31,046 nucleotides of DNA from Flavobacteriales bacterium (GTDB taxonomy: Bacteria; Bacteroidota; Bacteroidia; Flavobacteriales; UBA7430): contig PAMD01000016.1 in NCBI GenBank assembly GCA_002707145.1, forward strand, positions 1-31,046. Reading direction: 5' to 3'. Of the stretch, positions 1-8,356 are shown piece by piece. Each line of letters opens with the position of its first letter. Within the stretch, counting starts at the first letter, position 1. The notes beneath the pieces are model-generated. The model searched no databases. It had not been told where the DNA came from and worked only from the letters and a program-made list of their open reading frames with translations. Made by a program: the position numbers and the translations under genes.

Positions 1-2653
1 CAGCGGTAGGTTTTTCAGATAAGTTAGCATAATGCCAATCTGCAGCCTGTAGTGTACTATTATTAAACTGGTAATGTTTGTTTTCTAAATTAATTTGTAA
101 TTTTTGCTGAAAACCTTCTGATGGGTCCCAAGCACTCGCATGTTGAACATCTCCAAAAAGGTAAGGGACGTTATTCCCTTCTAAAGTTATAGTATCGTGC
201 CATGGTCTGGTAGGGTCTCCATCTGGTTTCATTTGTCTTACCCATCCAGCATAGTCATCTGAAAAACCAGCATCTATTTCAGCAGCTGATAACTTAAAAG
301 GTTGTATGCTTTGATAGAGTTGATTTCCAGATCTATTTTTTATGTACAAATTACTTCCCTGTATATAAACACCGTATCTGAATTTTTCTGAGGGTCTAAA
401 GTCATTTTGATATGAAAGTGCAGTACCTGGGTAGTCAGTTCCATAGAGTTCTTCATCCCAAAAACCAACCTGGTGATATGATCTGACAGATGTAGAGCCC
501 GGTTCAAAAGTATATGTTAATTCGGGTTCAGCATCTATATCAAAAATTCTATTTGATAATAGACCGCCGCTAAAGCTGTTTTCTCCTCCTCCCCAGTCTG
601 AAGAGCCTATTCCCACAGTACCATCATCTTTCCAATCAGCGAAAATATATTCCGATCTTAAAGCGGATGGTTTAAAAGGGGTATTTCTTATTTTAATATG
701 TTTAATTTTTAATGAGTCACCTAGGTTCGTGTCGTCATCTCCATAAAAGTTAATTCCTAAATGCAGGTTTTCTTCAGTCTCGTATTTATAAAGAAACGAT
801 CTTATTATCTCCCCATCTAAAGAAAACTCCATTCTACAACCCTCTTCTTGAGGAGTAAATATAACCTTATATACTTCTCCTACCACAGCGCCTGCTTGAG
901 GAGATAGGGGTGTTTCATTCGGGTAGTTTGTTGTATAATAATCATTAGTACCATCATAAAAGTTTGAATTTAACCCAAAACCTCGTATCCAAGGAAAGAA
1001 TGGGTTCTTTTCATCACCTTCAAATATAGCTTCAGGATTTTCTCCAGTACTATAATTTCCGTTTTTATCAAATTTCCAAAGAAGGTCTCCATTAACATAA
1101 TCGTACCTTGCTAGTTTATTTCCATTGTATGGCTTTAAAGCAACAATATTCTCTGCCTGTCCATAAAAACCGTAAACAATTCTAGTATTTCCATTAAAGT
1201 CATTTGCAGGATATCCATCTCCGTCAATATTATTAGGGTCGTTAGGTGCTTTAAATAAACCTAACATAAAATATTGGTCTTTGCCTGATGTTAAATATTC
1301 GAATTCAATTTCGATTTCTTTTCCTTGAGACCTCTTAATAGCCTCTTTTAATATTACACCAGAACTCCATGGATCGATAGTTCTATCAGATGATGTACCT
1401 ATAGCGACTCCATCTGAGTCTTGTACTTGACGTGTTTCGTCTATCCACCAATCATTTGTTGATAGTCCACCTGTTATATCTACCTCTGTTTCATTTTCTT
1501 GTAATACAGAAAAATCATTTAACATACTAATTTTATTAGGGTCTATGTACCCATAAGTTCCATCTTGGTGATAAAATTCGTCTGTACTATAAACCAGATC
1601 AGGAGAGAGTGTTTCAAGGTCTCTTTGTCTTCCCCATTCTTGTCCTCCATCAGCAGAAGTATAACCTCCAGCTGGAATAGTTTCATTACCTATATCTAAA
1701 ATTCTAAATGGGTGTTGAACTCCTCCCTGTTGATTAAGCTGTCTCCAATCAAATGTGTATATTTTACCCCTTTCTAATTCTACTGTTGGGTTACCTCCAT
1801 TATATCCAGAAAAATCATATTTTCCAGGAAACTGATTGGATACATTTATTATTTTATGATTATTACCAGGAAAGGATTGCCATTTTGTATTGTCTTCATT
1901 TGCAGTAAGAAGTTTATATTCATTTCCTTCTATTGTTGGTAAACCTCCTGCTCCTATATCAACCCATTCAAGTTGGCCATCAACAACTTTAAGTGCGCTA
2001 CCATTATCACCAGTGTTATAGTCTGGAAAATCAGATAAACCTAAAGTTGAGCTAGCAGCATTATCGGTTCCCCATGATAGGCTACCACTTTGAACTTTAA
2101 GTACTTTTCCATCATTATTTGCAATAGGTGGGAGTTGTTGAAAGTCATCGTCTGCCCATACTAGACTACCACTTTGAACTTTAAGTACTTGATTGCTTGT
2201 CGCGAGAGAATATGTAGGAAAATCATTTAAAGAAGCTGTGCTATTAATAAATGTATCAGTATCAATATCTGGCTCCCATGTTAGTTTTCCTTGTTTTATT
2301 TTAAGTACTTTGCCTTCATCGCTAGTTCCTATTGCTGGAAATAACGAAGACTTATGGACTAAAGTCCAATAGTAGTCTTCTCCTTGTTTTTTTAATGAGA
2401 ATAATTTTCCGGGATCGGAACTAAAGTCTTCTGCATTTAAATGGTCTGAAGGAGTTTGTCCATCTGGAAAAACCCTATACCCCGTAAGGGTCTCTGAAAG
2501 TACCTTAAAATTATAATCAACCTCTATATGTTTAAGAGGCCTCTCTAATTCACTTGGGTATAATGGCTTCCAAGAACCGTTTCCCTCTAGATGGAGTCCT
2601 CTTTCGAAAGAGTCTGCATCTAGTCCTGTAAAGTTATCTAAATCTTTGCTCAC
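1..2653 (-). CDS. Tail fibre / receptor-binding adhesin, 5' part (runs off the window)
   Basis: An open frame enters from the left edge and can be read without a stop for 884 codons, so only the N-terminal part is present. The residues are rich in G, N, S, D, Y and W, as in phage fibres. Between about residues 105 and 235 a short unit recurs at least four times, of the type KVLK-(V/I)-x-x-G-x-L-x-W (for example VLKVQSGSLVW and VLKVQSGSLSW), which is typical of beta-structured tail fibre shafts in marine phages. No ATG exists near the 5' end. I chose GTG at 2653 (protein begins with SKDLDNF), which overlaps the upstream gene by 20 bases as is usual here. The later part looks like jelly-roll/lectin-type beta structure, but I cannot name a domain. 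The role as receptor-binding fibre or large baseplate-attached adhesin is inferred from composition and repeats. Confidence 0.7.
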   Translation of the reverse strand, partial: MSKDLDNFTGLDADSFERGLHLEGNGSWKPLYPSELERPLKHIEVDYNFKVLSETLTGYRVFPDGQTPSDHLNAEDFSSDPGKLFSLKKQGEDYYWTLVHKSSLFPAIGTSDEGKVLKIKQGKLTWEPDIDTDTFINSTASLNDFPTYSLATSNQVLKVQSGSLVWADDDFQQLPPIANNDGKVLKVQSGSLSWGTDNAASSTLGLSDFPDYNTGDNGSALKVVDGQLEWVDIGAGGLPTIEGNEYKLLTANEDNTKWQSFPGNNHKIINVSNQFPGKYDFSGYNGGNPTVELERGKIYTFDWRQLNQQGGVQHPFRILDIGNETIPAGGYTSADGGQEWGRQRDLETLSPDLVYSTDEFYHQDGTYGYIDPNKISMLNDFSVLQENETEVDITGGLSTNDWWIDETRQVQDSDGVAIGTSSDRTIDPWSSGVILKEAIKRSQGKEIEIEFEYLTSGKDQYFMLGLFKAPNDPNNIDGDGYPANDFNGNTRIVYGFYGQAENIVALKPYNGNKLARYDYVNGDLLWKFDKNGNYSTGENPEAIFEGDEKNPFFPWIRGFGLNSNFYDGTNDYYTTNYPNETPLSPQAGAVVGEVYKVIFTPQEEGCRMEFSLDGEIIRSFLYKYETEENLHLGINFYGDDDTNLGDSLKIKHIKIRNTPFKPSALRSEYIFADWKDDGTVGIGSSDWGGGENSFSGGLLSNRIFDIDAEPELTYTFEPGSTSVRSYHQVGFWDEELYGTDYPGTALSYQNDFRPSEKFRYGVYIQGSNLYIKNRSGNQLYQSIQPFKLSAAEIDAGFSDDYAGWVRQMKPDGDPTRPWHDTITLEGNNVPYLFGDVQHASAWDPSEGFQQKLQINLENKHYQFNNSTLQAADWHYANLSEKPTA

Positions 2654-3182
2654 GTCTTATTATATTCTTTTTTGTGTTTACTTTTTTATACAGCTCAACT
2701 AATTTATCATATTTCGAATTTGTTTGTATTTCTATGTAGTCACATTGAGTATATCCAAATTCTATATATTGAAAGCATACATAACCATCAAGTAAAACCT
2801 TTAATTCTTTTTCAATCTTATTTAATTGATTTAATTGCCTTAACCCTGTTTTATTAATTAGGTCTTTAACACTTGATTTAAATTCAATTTCATAATTGTA
2901 AACATTATTTTGTCTATCGTTTTTTTCTAATTGAAAACTTGTTAGGGTATATATTCCTTCATTTTTTGTATGACAGTCACAGCCAGACTTAAGTACTTTA
3001 TACGGGTGTAATTCGTTCATAAATCTTTTAAGTTCTTCTATATTATCGAATCTAGGTATGGACTTTGTAGTACCGAACAAATTCCTTCTTTTTACTCGAA
3101 TTGCTGAAATTTTACCCTCTGACTTTTCTATATTTAAAAGAGTGTCATATATTTGTTTTAAAGAAATTCTATCTGCTATCAT
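2634..3182 (-). CDS. Hypothetical protein, 182 aa
   Basis: I do not recognise this protein. It is mixed alpha/beta in appearance, lysine-rich, with a central cysteine/histidine cluster (GCDCHTK near residue 68) and further cysteines near 135 and 146; the cluster could bind metal, but no known ribbon pattern is clear. The C-terminus is strongly basic (KKNIIRREQRFR). It ends inside the start of the tail fibre gene and begins 1 base after the coiled-coil membrane gene stops, so it is co-transcribed with both. Being directly upstream of a fibre gene, it could be a fibre accessory or attachment protein, but that is a guess from position only. Confidence 0.6.
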   Translation of the reverse strand: MIADRISLKQIYDTLLNIEKSEGKISAIRVKRRNLFGTTKSIPRFDNIEELKRFMNELHPYKVLKSGCDCHTKNEGIYTLTSFQLEKNDRQNNVYNYEIEFKSSVKDLINKTGLRQLNQLNKIEKELKVLLDGYVCFQYIEFGYTQCDYIEIQTNSKYDKLVELYKKVNTKKNIIRREQRFR

Positions 3183-3183
3183 A

Positions 3184-3561
3184 TTATAATCCGTCTGTTG
3201 CTAAAAATGCTACAATACCCGCAATCGTGGTTATAATCAACCAAAATGCTTTTGTGAATGTGCCTTTCCATTTCATAAGTTCTTTGTGTTCTGTTAAGAG
3301 GTCTATTCCTAAATCTCCCTTGTCTTCCATTTTCTTACGGAATTCAGTATTCTTTATAGTCTCTACTATAACACCATTATAGGGGTTTAAGATTTCTTTC
3401 TTCATTGCAGAAAGAGCCTCTTTCATTTCATTCTGGTTTTCAATCAATTGTTTAATCGATTGTTCTAAATAGAGCCTATCGGGATCTTCCATCCTCTCTT
3501 TAAGACTTGTGAAAGCCTCAATAAGTTCTTTAACTAATTCTGCGTTTGATTTATCCGACAT
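3184..3561 (-). CDS. Coiled-coil protein with C-terminal membrane anchor (possible XhlA-like/holin-type protein)
   Basis: 125 residues. Residues 1 to about 95 are charged and heptad-like (ELVKELIEAFTSLKER, then a Q/E/K-rich stretch), followed by one hydrophobic segment near 103-123 (FWLIITTIAGIVAFLAT) and a very short tail. This architecture, a cytoplasmic coiled coil plus a single C-terminal transmembrane helix, is that of XhlA-type lysis-associated proteins, but the same layout occurs in unrelated phage membrane proteins. A GATATATAA motif lies 24 bases upstream of the ATG, consistent with late expression. It is followed by the 182-residue unknown gene and the fibre gene. Function is inferred from architecture alone. 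Confidence 0.6.
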   Translation of the reverse strand: MSDKSNAELVKELIEAFTSLKERMEDPDRLYLEQSIKQLIENQNEMKEALSAMKKEILNPYNGVIVETIKNTEFRKKMEDKGDLGIDLLTEHKELMKWKGTFTKAFWLIITTIAGIVAFLATDGL

Positions 3562-3584
3562 CTTTGCTATATATTTTTTATAGT

Positions 3585-3593
3585 TTATATATC
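3585..3593 (-). promoter_or_regulatory. GATATATAA motif (candidate late promoter)
   Basis: Exact copy of the 9-base motif, followed by A, in the gap between the 802-residue gene and the coiled-coil membrane gene, 23 bases before the latter's ATG. It resembles the T4 late promoter core TATAAATA. See the finding on the ten copies. Confidence 0.5.
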
Positions 3594-3649
3594 AAAGATA
3601 GTTAGAAGATTATCTAATTATGGGTTCAAACAGGATGTTTTCACCATAT

Positions 3650-6058
3650 TTATCTTGCATCTATCATGTTTCCTTGGCTGATCATTGCCTGCTCGATCCA
3701 ACTTTGGAATTCTTCCCATCTGTCTCCTGCTCCTTTATAGTCTCCTTTGTATTTGTCTAACATTTTTAAGATTTTAACATGGGCACTTCCATCATGGTTG
3801 TTTGATTGGTCTCTCCACCATTTCTCTGCATCAAGATCTGAAACATTATTAGAAGTTACAAAATTTGGCTTTCCAAGAGCCCTCTTTTTAAATTCATCAA
3901 ATGGACATTTAAACCACCATTCTGCTCCTAATTTTTTATAATCAGAGTCTGTTCGGTCTGTTATTGGATATTTTTCTTTTTTTTCGTTTATTATTGAAAA
4001 AGATTCTAATGTTAATATATTTTTCATTGTTTCTGTATTATTAATTGATTCCATTTGTGCTTCAATATCCCATTGTATTCTATCTAATGGGTCTGTACCT
4101 CTAAAGTTTTTCTTTACCCAATCGATAAGTCCAGGTTCGGTTGTAGCATTTTGTGCCATTTCAAAACCATAACTTGAATCTTGTCCAAGTCCATCGTTAT
4201 CATACGCCATGGTTTCTATCCATTTGTCGTATTTTCTCTGGTTCCATTTTGTTACTTTAATTCCTTTAGAATGGGGTCCTGCGCCTAAAGTTGATTTTAC
4301 AGTGCTATAGTGTTCTGGACCTGCGAAAGGACCTACTGCCCATTCTTGGTCTCTTTTATTACCATCCCAATATTTAATCTCTTTTCTAAATCTTTTAAGT
4401 TCGTATTCTGCATCTTCTTGTTTTTCTCTAGTAGTAACTGCACCAAACTTTTTACCAAGCGCGTTCATCATATCTTCGAATTCAGAAGGATCCATTTGAA
4501 AATGGATGTCTTGAACCTCTATGTTTGTATAGTCTCTGTTTCTTCCATATTTACGATCCATTTTTTTATCGTAATCTGAGGACTCGTTAACAAAACTCTC
4601 TAAAGTCTTTAAATGTTCAAATTGAAGTTCTGCTGATTCAGATAATTTATCTATTAACTCTTCTGCCTCTTCTGCCGAACTAACACCTACCTGATCTCCT
4701 TCTTCCTCAAGCCATATTTCTAAAGCTTGGCCATAATTTTCGCCTGTGTTATCGAAATAGCTTTGAAATTTTTCATCATTTTCTATTTTCTTTTTAATTT
4801 TCTTTACTTCAGAAGATGAAAACTTTTCATTCACTGTTGATTCTTTAATTCTATACTTTTTCATTAAATATTCAGCGTCATCAATTGCCGTCTGAATTTC
4901 ATTGTCTGGAATATCTTCCCAAAATATTTCTTGCTTTCCAGATTGATTCCATTGATCAGCAACATCGTTAAATAGGTCTTCAGTATATTCGTCCCAATCT
5001 CTGCTTGCTTTTCGGTTTTTGGTATTCATTAAAATATCGTCAAGTTCTCCGATTCTATCTAGAAGATCGTTAGTACCATAATTTCTATTACCAGAACCTC
5101 TCAACGGCCCATATTCATTAACTGATTCTTCAATAGTCATCCCTTTTGCGGGGTTTGGAAGTTGTTTAAAGTTTTTATAAGCCCATTCTTCAGCCTGATC
5201 TTCATCTTTGGCTTTTGACATGGCTGCTTCTATTCTCTTCTTGAATTTTTCTTCAAACTCTTTACCATATGCTTTCTTAATATTCCATTCTTTGTCCCAC
5301 ATTTCTTTGGTAACTTCAGCGGCTTCATTAACATCTAATGATTCTTGTGCATCTTTCCATGCCTCTTCATCTGGATAGTCTTCATCTCCTGGTTTTGCAG
5401 GTTTTTCACCTCTTTTCTTTTTTGCATGAACATTTGCCCAAAGTCCTTTCTTACCCTCTTCAACAGATTCAGTAGCAACTTTATAAAAATCAGTGAGAAA
5501 CAATTCGAATTTTTCATTTCCACCAAACATTTTAAATTCAGCATCACTAAGTGTCTTTTTAATAAAGTCTCCTACATTTTTAGCACCCTGTCTAATTTGA
5601 TTAAGCTTACTTGTAAAACCTTCACTAATTACAATTCCATCTCCTAATAGACTTTCTGCTGTTATTTTAAGTTCTGCGTCTTTATCAAGATCTTTAATAT
5701 GCTGATTTACTAACTTTTCAGCGGCCTGTTTCTTTTTTGTTAAATCTCTAAGCTCTTCTAAATATGTTGATTGTGCTTGGTCATCTCCTTTATCTCTTGC
5801 TTCTTGCCATTTTGGAAGAACAATAGTTAAATCTTTAGTTGCTTTATTTAGGGCATCAATTGCTTTATCAAGCTGTTTTTTACTAACTTTTTTGCTTTCT
5901 GTTATTCCATCTTCAGAACCATAATATGTCATCCATTCTTCACTTGTCATTCCGGCCTGTTGAGCGTTCATAGCAACATAATCTTGCCATTCAGAAGAAT
6001 GCTGAATCTGAAGGCCATTTATGTACATAAATTTTTCTAAGGTTAATAAATTATTCAT
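3650..6058 (-). CDS. Large internal-head-protein-like protein with repeated capsid-targeting-like segments (802 aa)
   Basis: 802 residues, very rich in K, E, D and W, with long helical coiled-coil stretches. No enzymatic motif is recognised. The N-terminus (MNNLLTLEKFMYING) resembles the tag seen on several other proteins of this window. Similar segments recur inside: LKTLESFVNE near residues 483-493 and MKNILTLESFSIINE starting with a Met at residue 678. Further V/I-x-E sites occur (ESVNE near 312, STVNE near 408, VISE near 145). In T4, gp21 protease cuts after (L/I)-x-E in internal head proteins, so this chain could be matured into several packaged peptides. The region from 678 on (125 aa, W-rich) looks like an independent module. 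A GATATATAA motif is 27 bases upstream. Alternative: a structural core/scaffold component. The polyprotein idea is inference. Confidence 0.6.
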   Translation of the reverse strand: MNNLLTLEKFMYINGLQIQHSSEWQDYVAMNAQQAGMTSEEWMTYYGSEDGITESKKVSKKQLDKAIDALNKATKDLTIVLPKWQEARDKGDDQAQSTYLEELRDLTKKKQAAEKLVNQHIKDLDKDAELKITAESLLGDGIVISEGFTSKLNQIRQGAKNVGDFIKKTLSDAEFKMFGGNEKFELFLTDFYKVATESVEEGKKGLWANVHAKKKRGEKPAKPGDEDYPDEEAWKDAQESLDVNEAAEVTKEMWDKEWNIKKAYGKEFEEKFKKRIEAAMSKAKDEDQAEEWAYKNFKQLPNPAKGMTIEESVNEYGPLRGSGNRNYGTNDLLDRIGELDDILMNTKNRKASRDWDEYTEDLFNDVADQWNQSGKQEIFWEDIPDNEIQTAIDDAEYLMKKYRIKESTVNEKFSSSEVKKIKKKIENDEKFQSYFDNTGENYGQALEIWLEEEGDQVGVSSAEEAEELIDKLSESAELQFEHLKTLESFVNESSDYDKKMDRKYGRNRDYTNIEVQDIHFQMDPSEFEDMMNALGKKFGAVTTREKQEDAEYELKRFRKEIKYWDGNKRDQEWAVGPFAGPEHYSTVKSTLGAGPHSKGIKVTKWNQRKYDKWIETMAYDNDGLGQDSSYGFEMAQNATTEPGLIDWVKKNFRGTDPLDRIQWDIEAQMESINNTETMKNILTLESFSIINEKKEKYPITDRTDSDYKKLGAEWWFKCPFDEFKKRALGKPNFVTSNNVSDLDAEKWWRDQSNNHDGSAHVKILKMLDKYKGDYKGAGDRWEEFQSWIEQAMISQGNMIDAR

Positions 6059-6085
6059 ACTATTAAAATTAATTTTTTATTTTAG

Positions 6086-6094
6086 TTATATATC
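6086..6094 (-). promoter_or_regulatory. GATATATAA motif (candidate late promoter)
   Basis: Exact motif at the end of the 37-residue ORF (its Asp-Ile-stop), 27 bases before the ATG of the 802-residue gene, a plausible promoter distance. Confidence 0.5.
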
Positions 6095-6199
6095 ATCTTT
6101 ATATTTTCTTTTTAACTCGGATTGCCACCACTCTCTTTTTCTACCATTCACAAATATCCATCCTAAATTAAGATCAAACCATTTTATTATATTTTTCAT
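6086..6199 (-). CDS. Small hypothetical protein, 37 aa
   Basis: A short ATG frame starting MKNIIKWFDLNLGWIFVNGR and ending KYKDDI. It is basic and tryptophan-rich with an amphipathic first half; no family recognised. It lies between the transglycosylase-like gene and the 802-residue gene in the same direction. Its last two codons plus stop (GAT ATA TAA) form the GATATATAA motif, a gene-end overlap seen at several other junctions, which supports it being a real gene. Confidence 0.45.
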   Translation of the reverse strand: MKNIIKWFDLNLGWIFVNGRKREWWQSELKRKYKDDI

Positions 6200-6227
6200 A
6201 CTTTTTGTTTTTTATTAACTGCCGTGA

Positions 6228-6743
6228 TTATGCCGACCTACCTACTAATTTATTAAGCTCGGTCTTTACTTTTGACCAATAATGTTCTGTTGCCTTTCTC
6301 TTCCAACCCTTAGGTCCACCGTTCCAGCATCTTGCAATAACCTCTTCGCTGTCTTCTGAATGATAGTAGTCTTTCCAAATATAGAACATCTCTATGCTTT
6401 TTTCTCTACTATACCTGTCATCTAACTTATATTTCTTTTTTATATTTCTCTTCTTTAAGATTCGGTTTACTTCCTTAACCATAATAGGTCTAATTTGAAG
6501 AACCCCGATTGATGGTCGACCTAAATGTTTATCTCCAACGCTACCCTCTTTTCCTCTACTTTCAACCTGTATCATTGCTTCTAGAAGAAGGTCGGTTTTT
6601 TCGAACTCTTCTTTTTCTTTTTCTATAAATACCCTTTCTATTGGACCTTCTAAACAAAAATCTTCGACTGGCGTAGAATTATAGAGTGTTCCGCAAATCA
6701 AAAGTCCAGAAAACGTAAGTAATTTATACTTGATGTTTGCCAT
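6228..6743 (-). CDS. Exported lytic-transglycosylase-like (SLT/lysozyme-fold) protein
   Basis: 171 residues. An N-terminal hydrophobic segment (about 8-22, LLTFSGLLICGTLY) acts as signal peptide or anchor; the Cys at 17 is not in a convincing lipobox. From about 50 on, the order of motifs matches goose-lysozyme/SLT transglycosylases: MIQVESRG with putative catalytic Glu61, SIGVLQIRP (80-86, the usual G-L-M-Q-I-x-P block) and ARCWNGGPKGW (138-147, the usual Y-N-A-G-P block). It would cleave glycan strands of peptidoglycan in the periplasm. It may help DNA entry or lysis; the endolysin at 21078-21971 is a second, different wall enzyme. It overlaps the preceding 50-residue ORF by 20 bases. Confidence 0.7.
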   Translation of the reverse strand: MANIKYKLLTFSGLLICGTLYNSTPVEDFCLEGPIERVFIEKEKEEFEKTDLLLEAMIQVESRGKEGSVGDKHLGRPSIGVLQIRPIMVKEVNRILKKRNIKKKYKLDDRYSREKSIEMFYIWKDYYHSEDSEEVIARCWNGGPKGWKRKATEHYWSKVKTELNKLVGRSA

Positions 6744-6876
6744 AATAAGAATATCTAATTGCTAATAATTTTCTTGCTATATTAAAATCTTTGACTCTAT
6801 TTAATTTAAGACCATATTCATTAGATATAGCCTTGAGTTCAGGCAGTACCTCTGTGATTGTCATTTTACCTATCAT
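6724..6876 (-). CDS. Small hypothetical protein, 50 aa
   Basis: ATG frame with MIGKMTITEVLPELK near the start and FNIARKLLAIRYSYYGK near the end; a second Met at residue 5 could also be the start. No family recognised; predicted to be helical. It overlaps the transglycosylase-like gene by 20 bases, the same style of coupling seen elsewhere in the window, which is the main reason to accept it. Confidence 0.45.
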   Translation of the reverse strand: MIGKMTITEVLPELKAISNEYGLKLNRVKDFNIARKLLAIRYSYYGKHQV

Positions 6877-6968
6877 ATTATTTATATTATTTATTTAAAA
6901 ATTGTTTATATTAGGCTAGTTTGTATCTAGAAAGGAACCTTCTCATTTCTAAAATCTTTTTTCCATTT

Positions 6969-7238
6969 TTACTTTATTATTAATTCATATTTTCCTAAGT
7001 GTCCAGCTGTTCTGTCTTTTAAAAGGTACTCTACCCTTCCAGAATAATGTCTTCTTCTCTTGTTTTTCATACTTCGCATGTGATGTACAAAACTTCCTCC
7101 TCTGTCTCTTACAGGTTCATAAGAATCTTTTCCATGAATTTCCATTTGATAAAATTTATTCAATTCAGTGTAAGATACTGGTCCATTTTCTTTTGCGTAT
7201 TCTAAAAGCTTTCCCGTTATTTCTCCGTATTTTTCCAT
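6969..7238 (-). CDS. Hypothetical basic protein, 89 aa (possible winged-helix)
   Basis: Begins MEKYGEITGKLLEYAKENGPVSYTELNKFY, which has the spacing of a short winged-helix/HTH (helix, G-P-V-S-Y turn, helix), followed by a basic RSMKNKRRRHYSGR stretch and a YLLKDRTAGHLGKYEL hairpin. I infer possible nucleic acid binding; there is no specific family match. It lies downstream of a strong hairpin terminator (7256-7277), so it needs its own promoter or read-through; none of the recurring motifs is directly upstream. Confidence 0.55.
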   Translation of the reverse strand: MEKYGEITGKLLEYAKENGPVSYTELNKFYQMEIHGKDSYEPVRDRGGSFVHHMRSMKNKRRRHYSGRVEYLLKDRTAGHLGKYELIIK

Positions 7239-7255
7239 TTTTTAGTTTTTAAAAT

Positions 7256-7277
7256 CAGAGAGGTTTTACCCTCTCTG
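7256..7277. terminator. Intrinsic terminator hairpin
   Basis: CAGAGAGG / CCTCTCTG form a perfect 8-bp stem with a 6-base loop. T-rich runs flank it on both sides (TTTT on the minus strand side, GGTTTTTT on the plus side). It lies just after the stop of the minus gene 7295-7774, ending its transcript. Confidence 0.8.
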
Positions 7278-7294
7278 AAAGGTTTTTTAATCTA

Positions 7295-7774
7295 TTACTT
7301 ATTTAATTTGTAAGCCATGTGAGAATGGTTTTTAGCTCCAACTCTGTTCCAAAGATTATAATCAACCATTTTAGGGAATGCATTATGCATTGTGTTTATG
7401 TTAAGGTTTTCAAGGATTGATTTATCAATTGAATAGAATCTACCACCTTTAAAACAAAGTACGTTTACCCAAAGTCCTTTACCATTTTCAAATTCTTTAT
7501 AAACTTGAACATTTTTAGTATCTTTAGAGAAATAGTAAGAAATGGCTTCTGGAGTAATGTTTTCTCTTTCAAAGATAGTTAAGAAACCAGCTTTACATTT
7601 ACCTACAGTTCTCCAATTATATTTCTTTTTTGGATCTAAGTGGTTAGTTACAGAGAATTCAAAGTATTTACCTTTGTTATCATGTTGGTATACTGTACCG
7701 TACCAATGGTCTGTTGATGATGCAAGTGTGTTAATAATCGGGTTAGTTACTGGGTTGTTTTTTACGTTTTTCAT
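7295..7774 (-). CDS. Hypothetical protein, 159 aa, behind 30-base element
   Basis: Not recognised. Predicted alpha/beta with many aromatic residues (STDHWYGTVYQHDN, YNWRTVGKCKAGFLTIF, LWVNVLCFKGGRFYS). No signal peptide or membrane segment. It forms a single-gene transcription unit: a copy of the 30-base promoter-like element with a short leader upstream (46 bases between core and ATG) and an intrinsic terminator right after the stop. That isolated, well-framed arrangement suggests an early, strongly made protein, possibly a host take-over factor; this is inferred from context only. Confidence 0.65.
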   Translation of the reverse strand: MKNVKNNPVTNPIINTLASSTDHWYGTVYQHDNKGKYFEFSVTNHLDPKKKYNWRTVGKCKAGFLTIFERENITPEAISYYFSKDTKNVQVYKEFENGKGLWVNVLCFKGGRFYSIDKSILENLNINTMHNAFPKMVDYNLWNRVGAKNHSHMAYKLNK

Positions 7775-7808
7775 GATTTTTGTTTTTATGTGTTATAGTT
7801 ATTAATTT

Positions 7809-7855
7809 GTTATAGTTAAATATAATCATAATAAACGACATAAAAAAATCTGGTG
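7809..7855 (-). promoter_or_regulatory. Recurrent 30-base promoter-like element, copy 1
   Basis: The core (7821-7850) read on the minus strand contains ATGTCGTTTATTATGATTAT preceded by a T7 run and followed by ATTTAACTATAAC. The TATATTTA segment matches 7 of 8 bases of the Bacteroidetes -7 consensus TAnnTTTG. It lies upstream of 7295-7774; the leader shares AACTATAAC repeats with copy 4. Confidence 0.7.
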
Positions 7856-7891
7856 CAATAAAGTTTCAAAAAAGTTATTAACAATTATTTA

Positions 7892-8356
7892 TTACGTAAG
7901 GTCTAATACCCATTTTTTAAAAATATTCTCAGGAGTTCTATGGGCCATTCCCTTTGTCATTTTTATAGAATAGTTTCCTCTTTCTTTATTTAACATTACC
8001 CATGTACGGTGAGGTTCTATTATGTCATCCTTTTCTCCTAAAACTACAGTTGCTTTAAACCTTTTACTTCCATAACTTACTCCAGTCGGTTCCATACTTC
8101 TACTATGAATTGCTGGGTTGAAAAGAAGAGCATCAGTACCTGTATGAGAAGCCAATGCTTTAGCAAAATAACCTCCCATTGATGAACCTATAATAAGGTC
8201 AGGGTTAAATGTCTTAACTTGACGTAAAGTTTCTGCAAAAAGATTTGGTTTCTTATAGTCCATAGAAGGTGCTAATGTTTCTCCTAATTGATTAAGAAAA
8301 TCTACTTTTGGTCCTCCTTGTGGTGATTCTAAACCGTGTAAATATACTATTTTCAT
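7892..8356 (-). CDS. YqiA-like alpha/beta-hydrolase esterase
   Basis: 154 residues, the usual short length of the YqiA/UPF0227 esterase group. Visible features: the oxyanion-type opening YLHGLESPQGGPK (5-17), nucleophile elbow GSSMGG with Ser59, acid in GEKDDIIEP (Asp110/111) and His139 in GMAHR. A complete catalytic triad is therefore present. Such enzymes hydrolyse short acyl esters in the cytoplasm; the substrate in a phage context is unknown, but de-acylation of host metabolites or surface polysaccharide precursors is possible. The start overlaps the stop of the small membrane protein gene by 4 bases (ATGA), so the two are translationally coupled. Confidence 0.8.
   Translation of the reverse strand: MKIVYLHGLESPQGGPKVDFLNQLGETLAPSMDYKKPNLFAETLRQVKTFNPDLIIGSSMGGYFAKALASHTGTDALLFNPAIHSRSMEPTGVSYGSKRFKATVVLGEKDDIIEPHRTWVMLNKERGNYSIKMTKGMAHRTPENIFKKWVLDLT

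Noticed and set aside
5345..5647. Plus-strand 100-codon ORF and the minus 70-codon ORF at 5335-5547
   Set aside because: Both lie inside the 802-residue gene in other frames and show no domain or start context; the long minus frame fits the operon layout.
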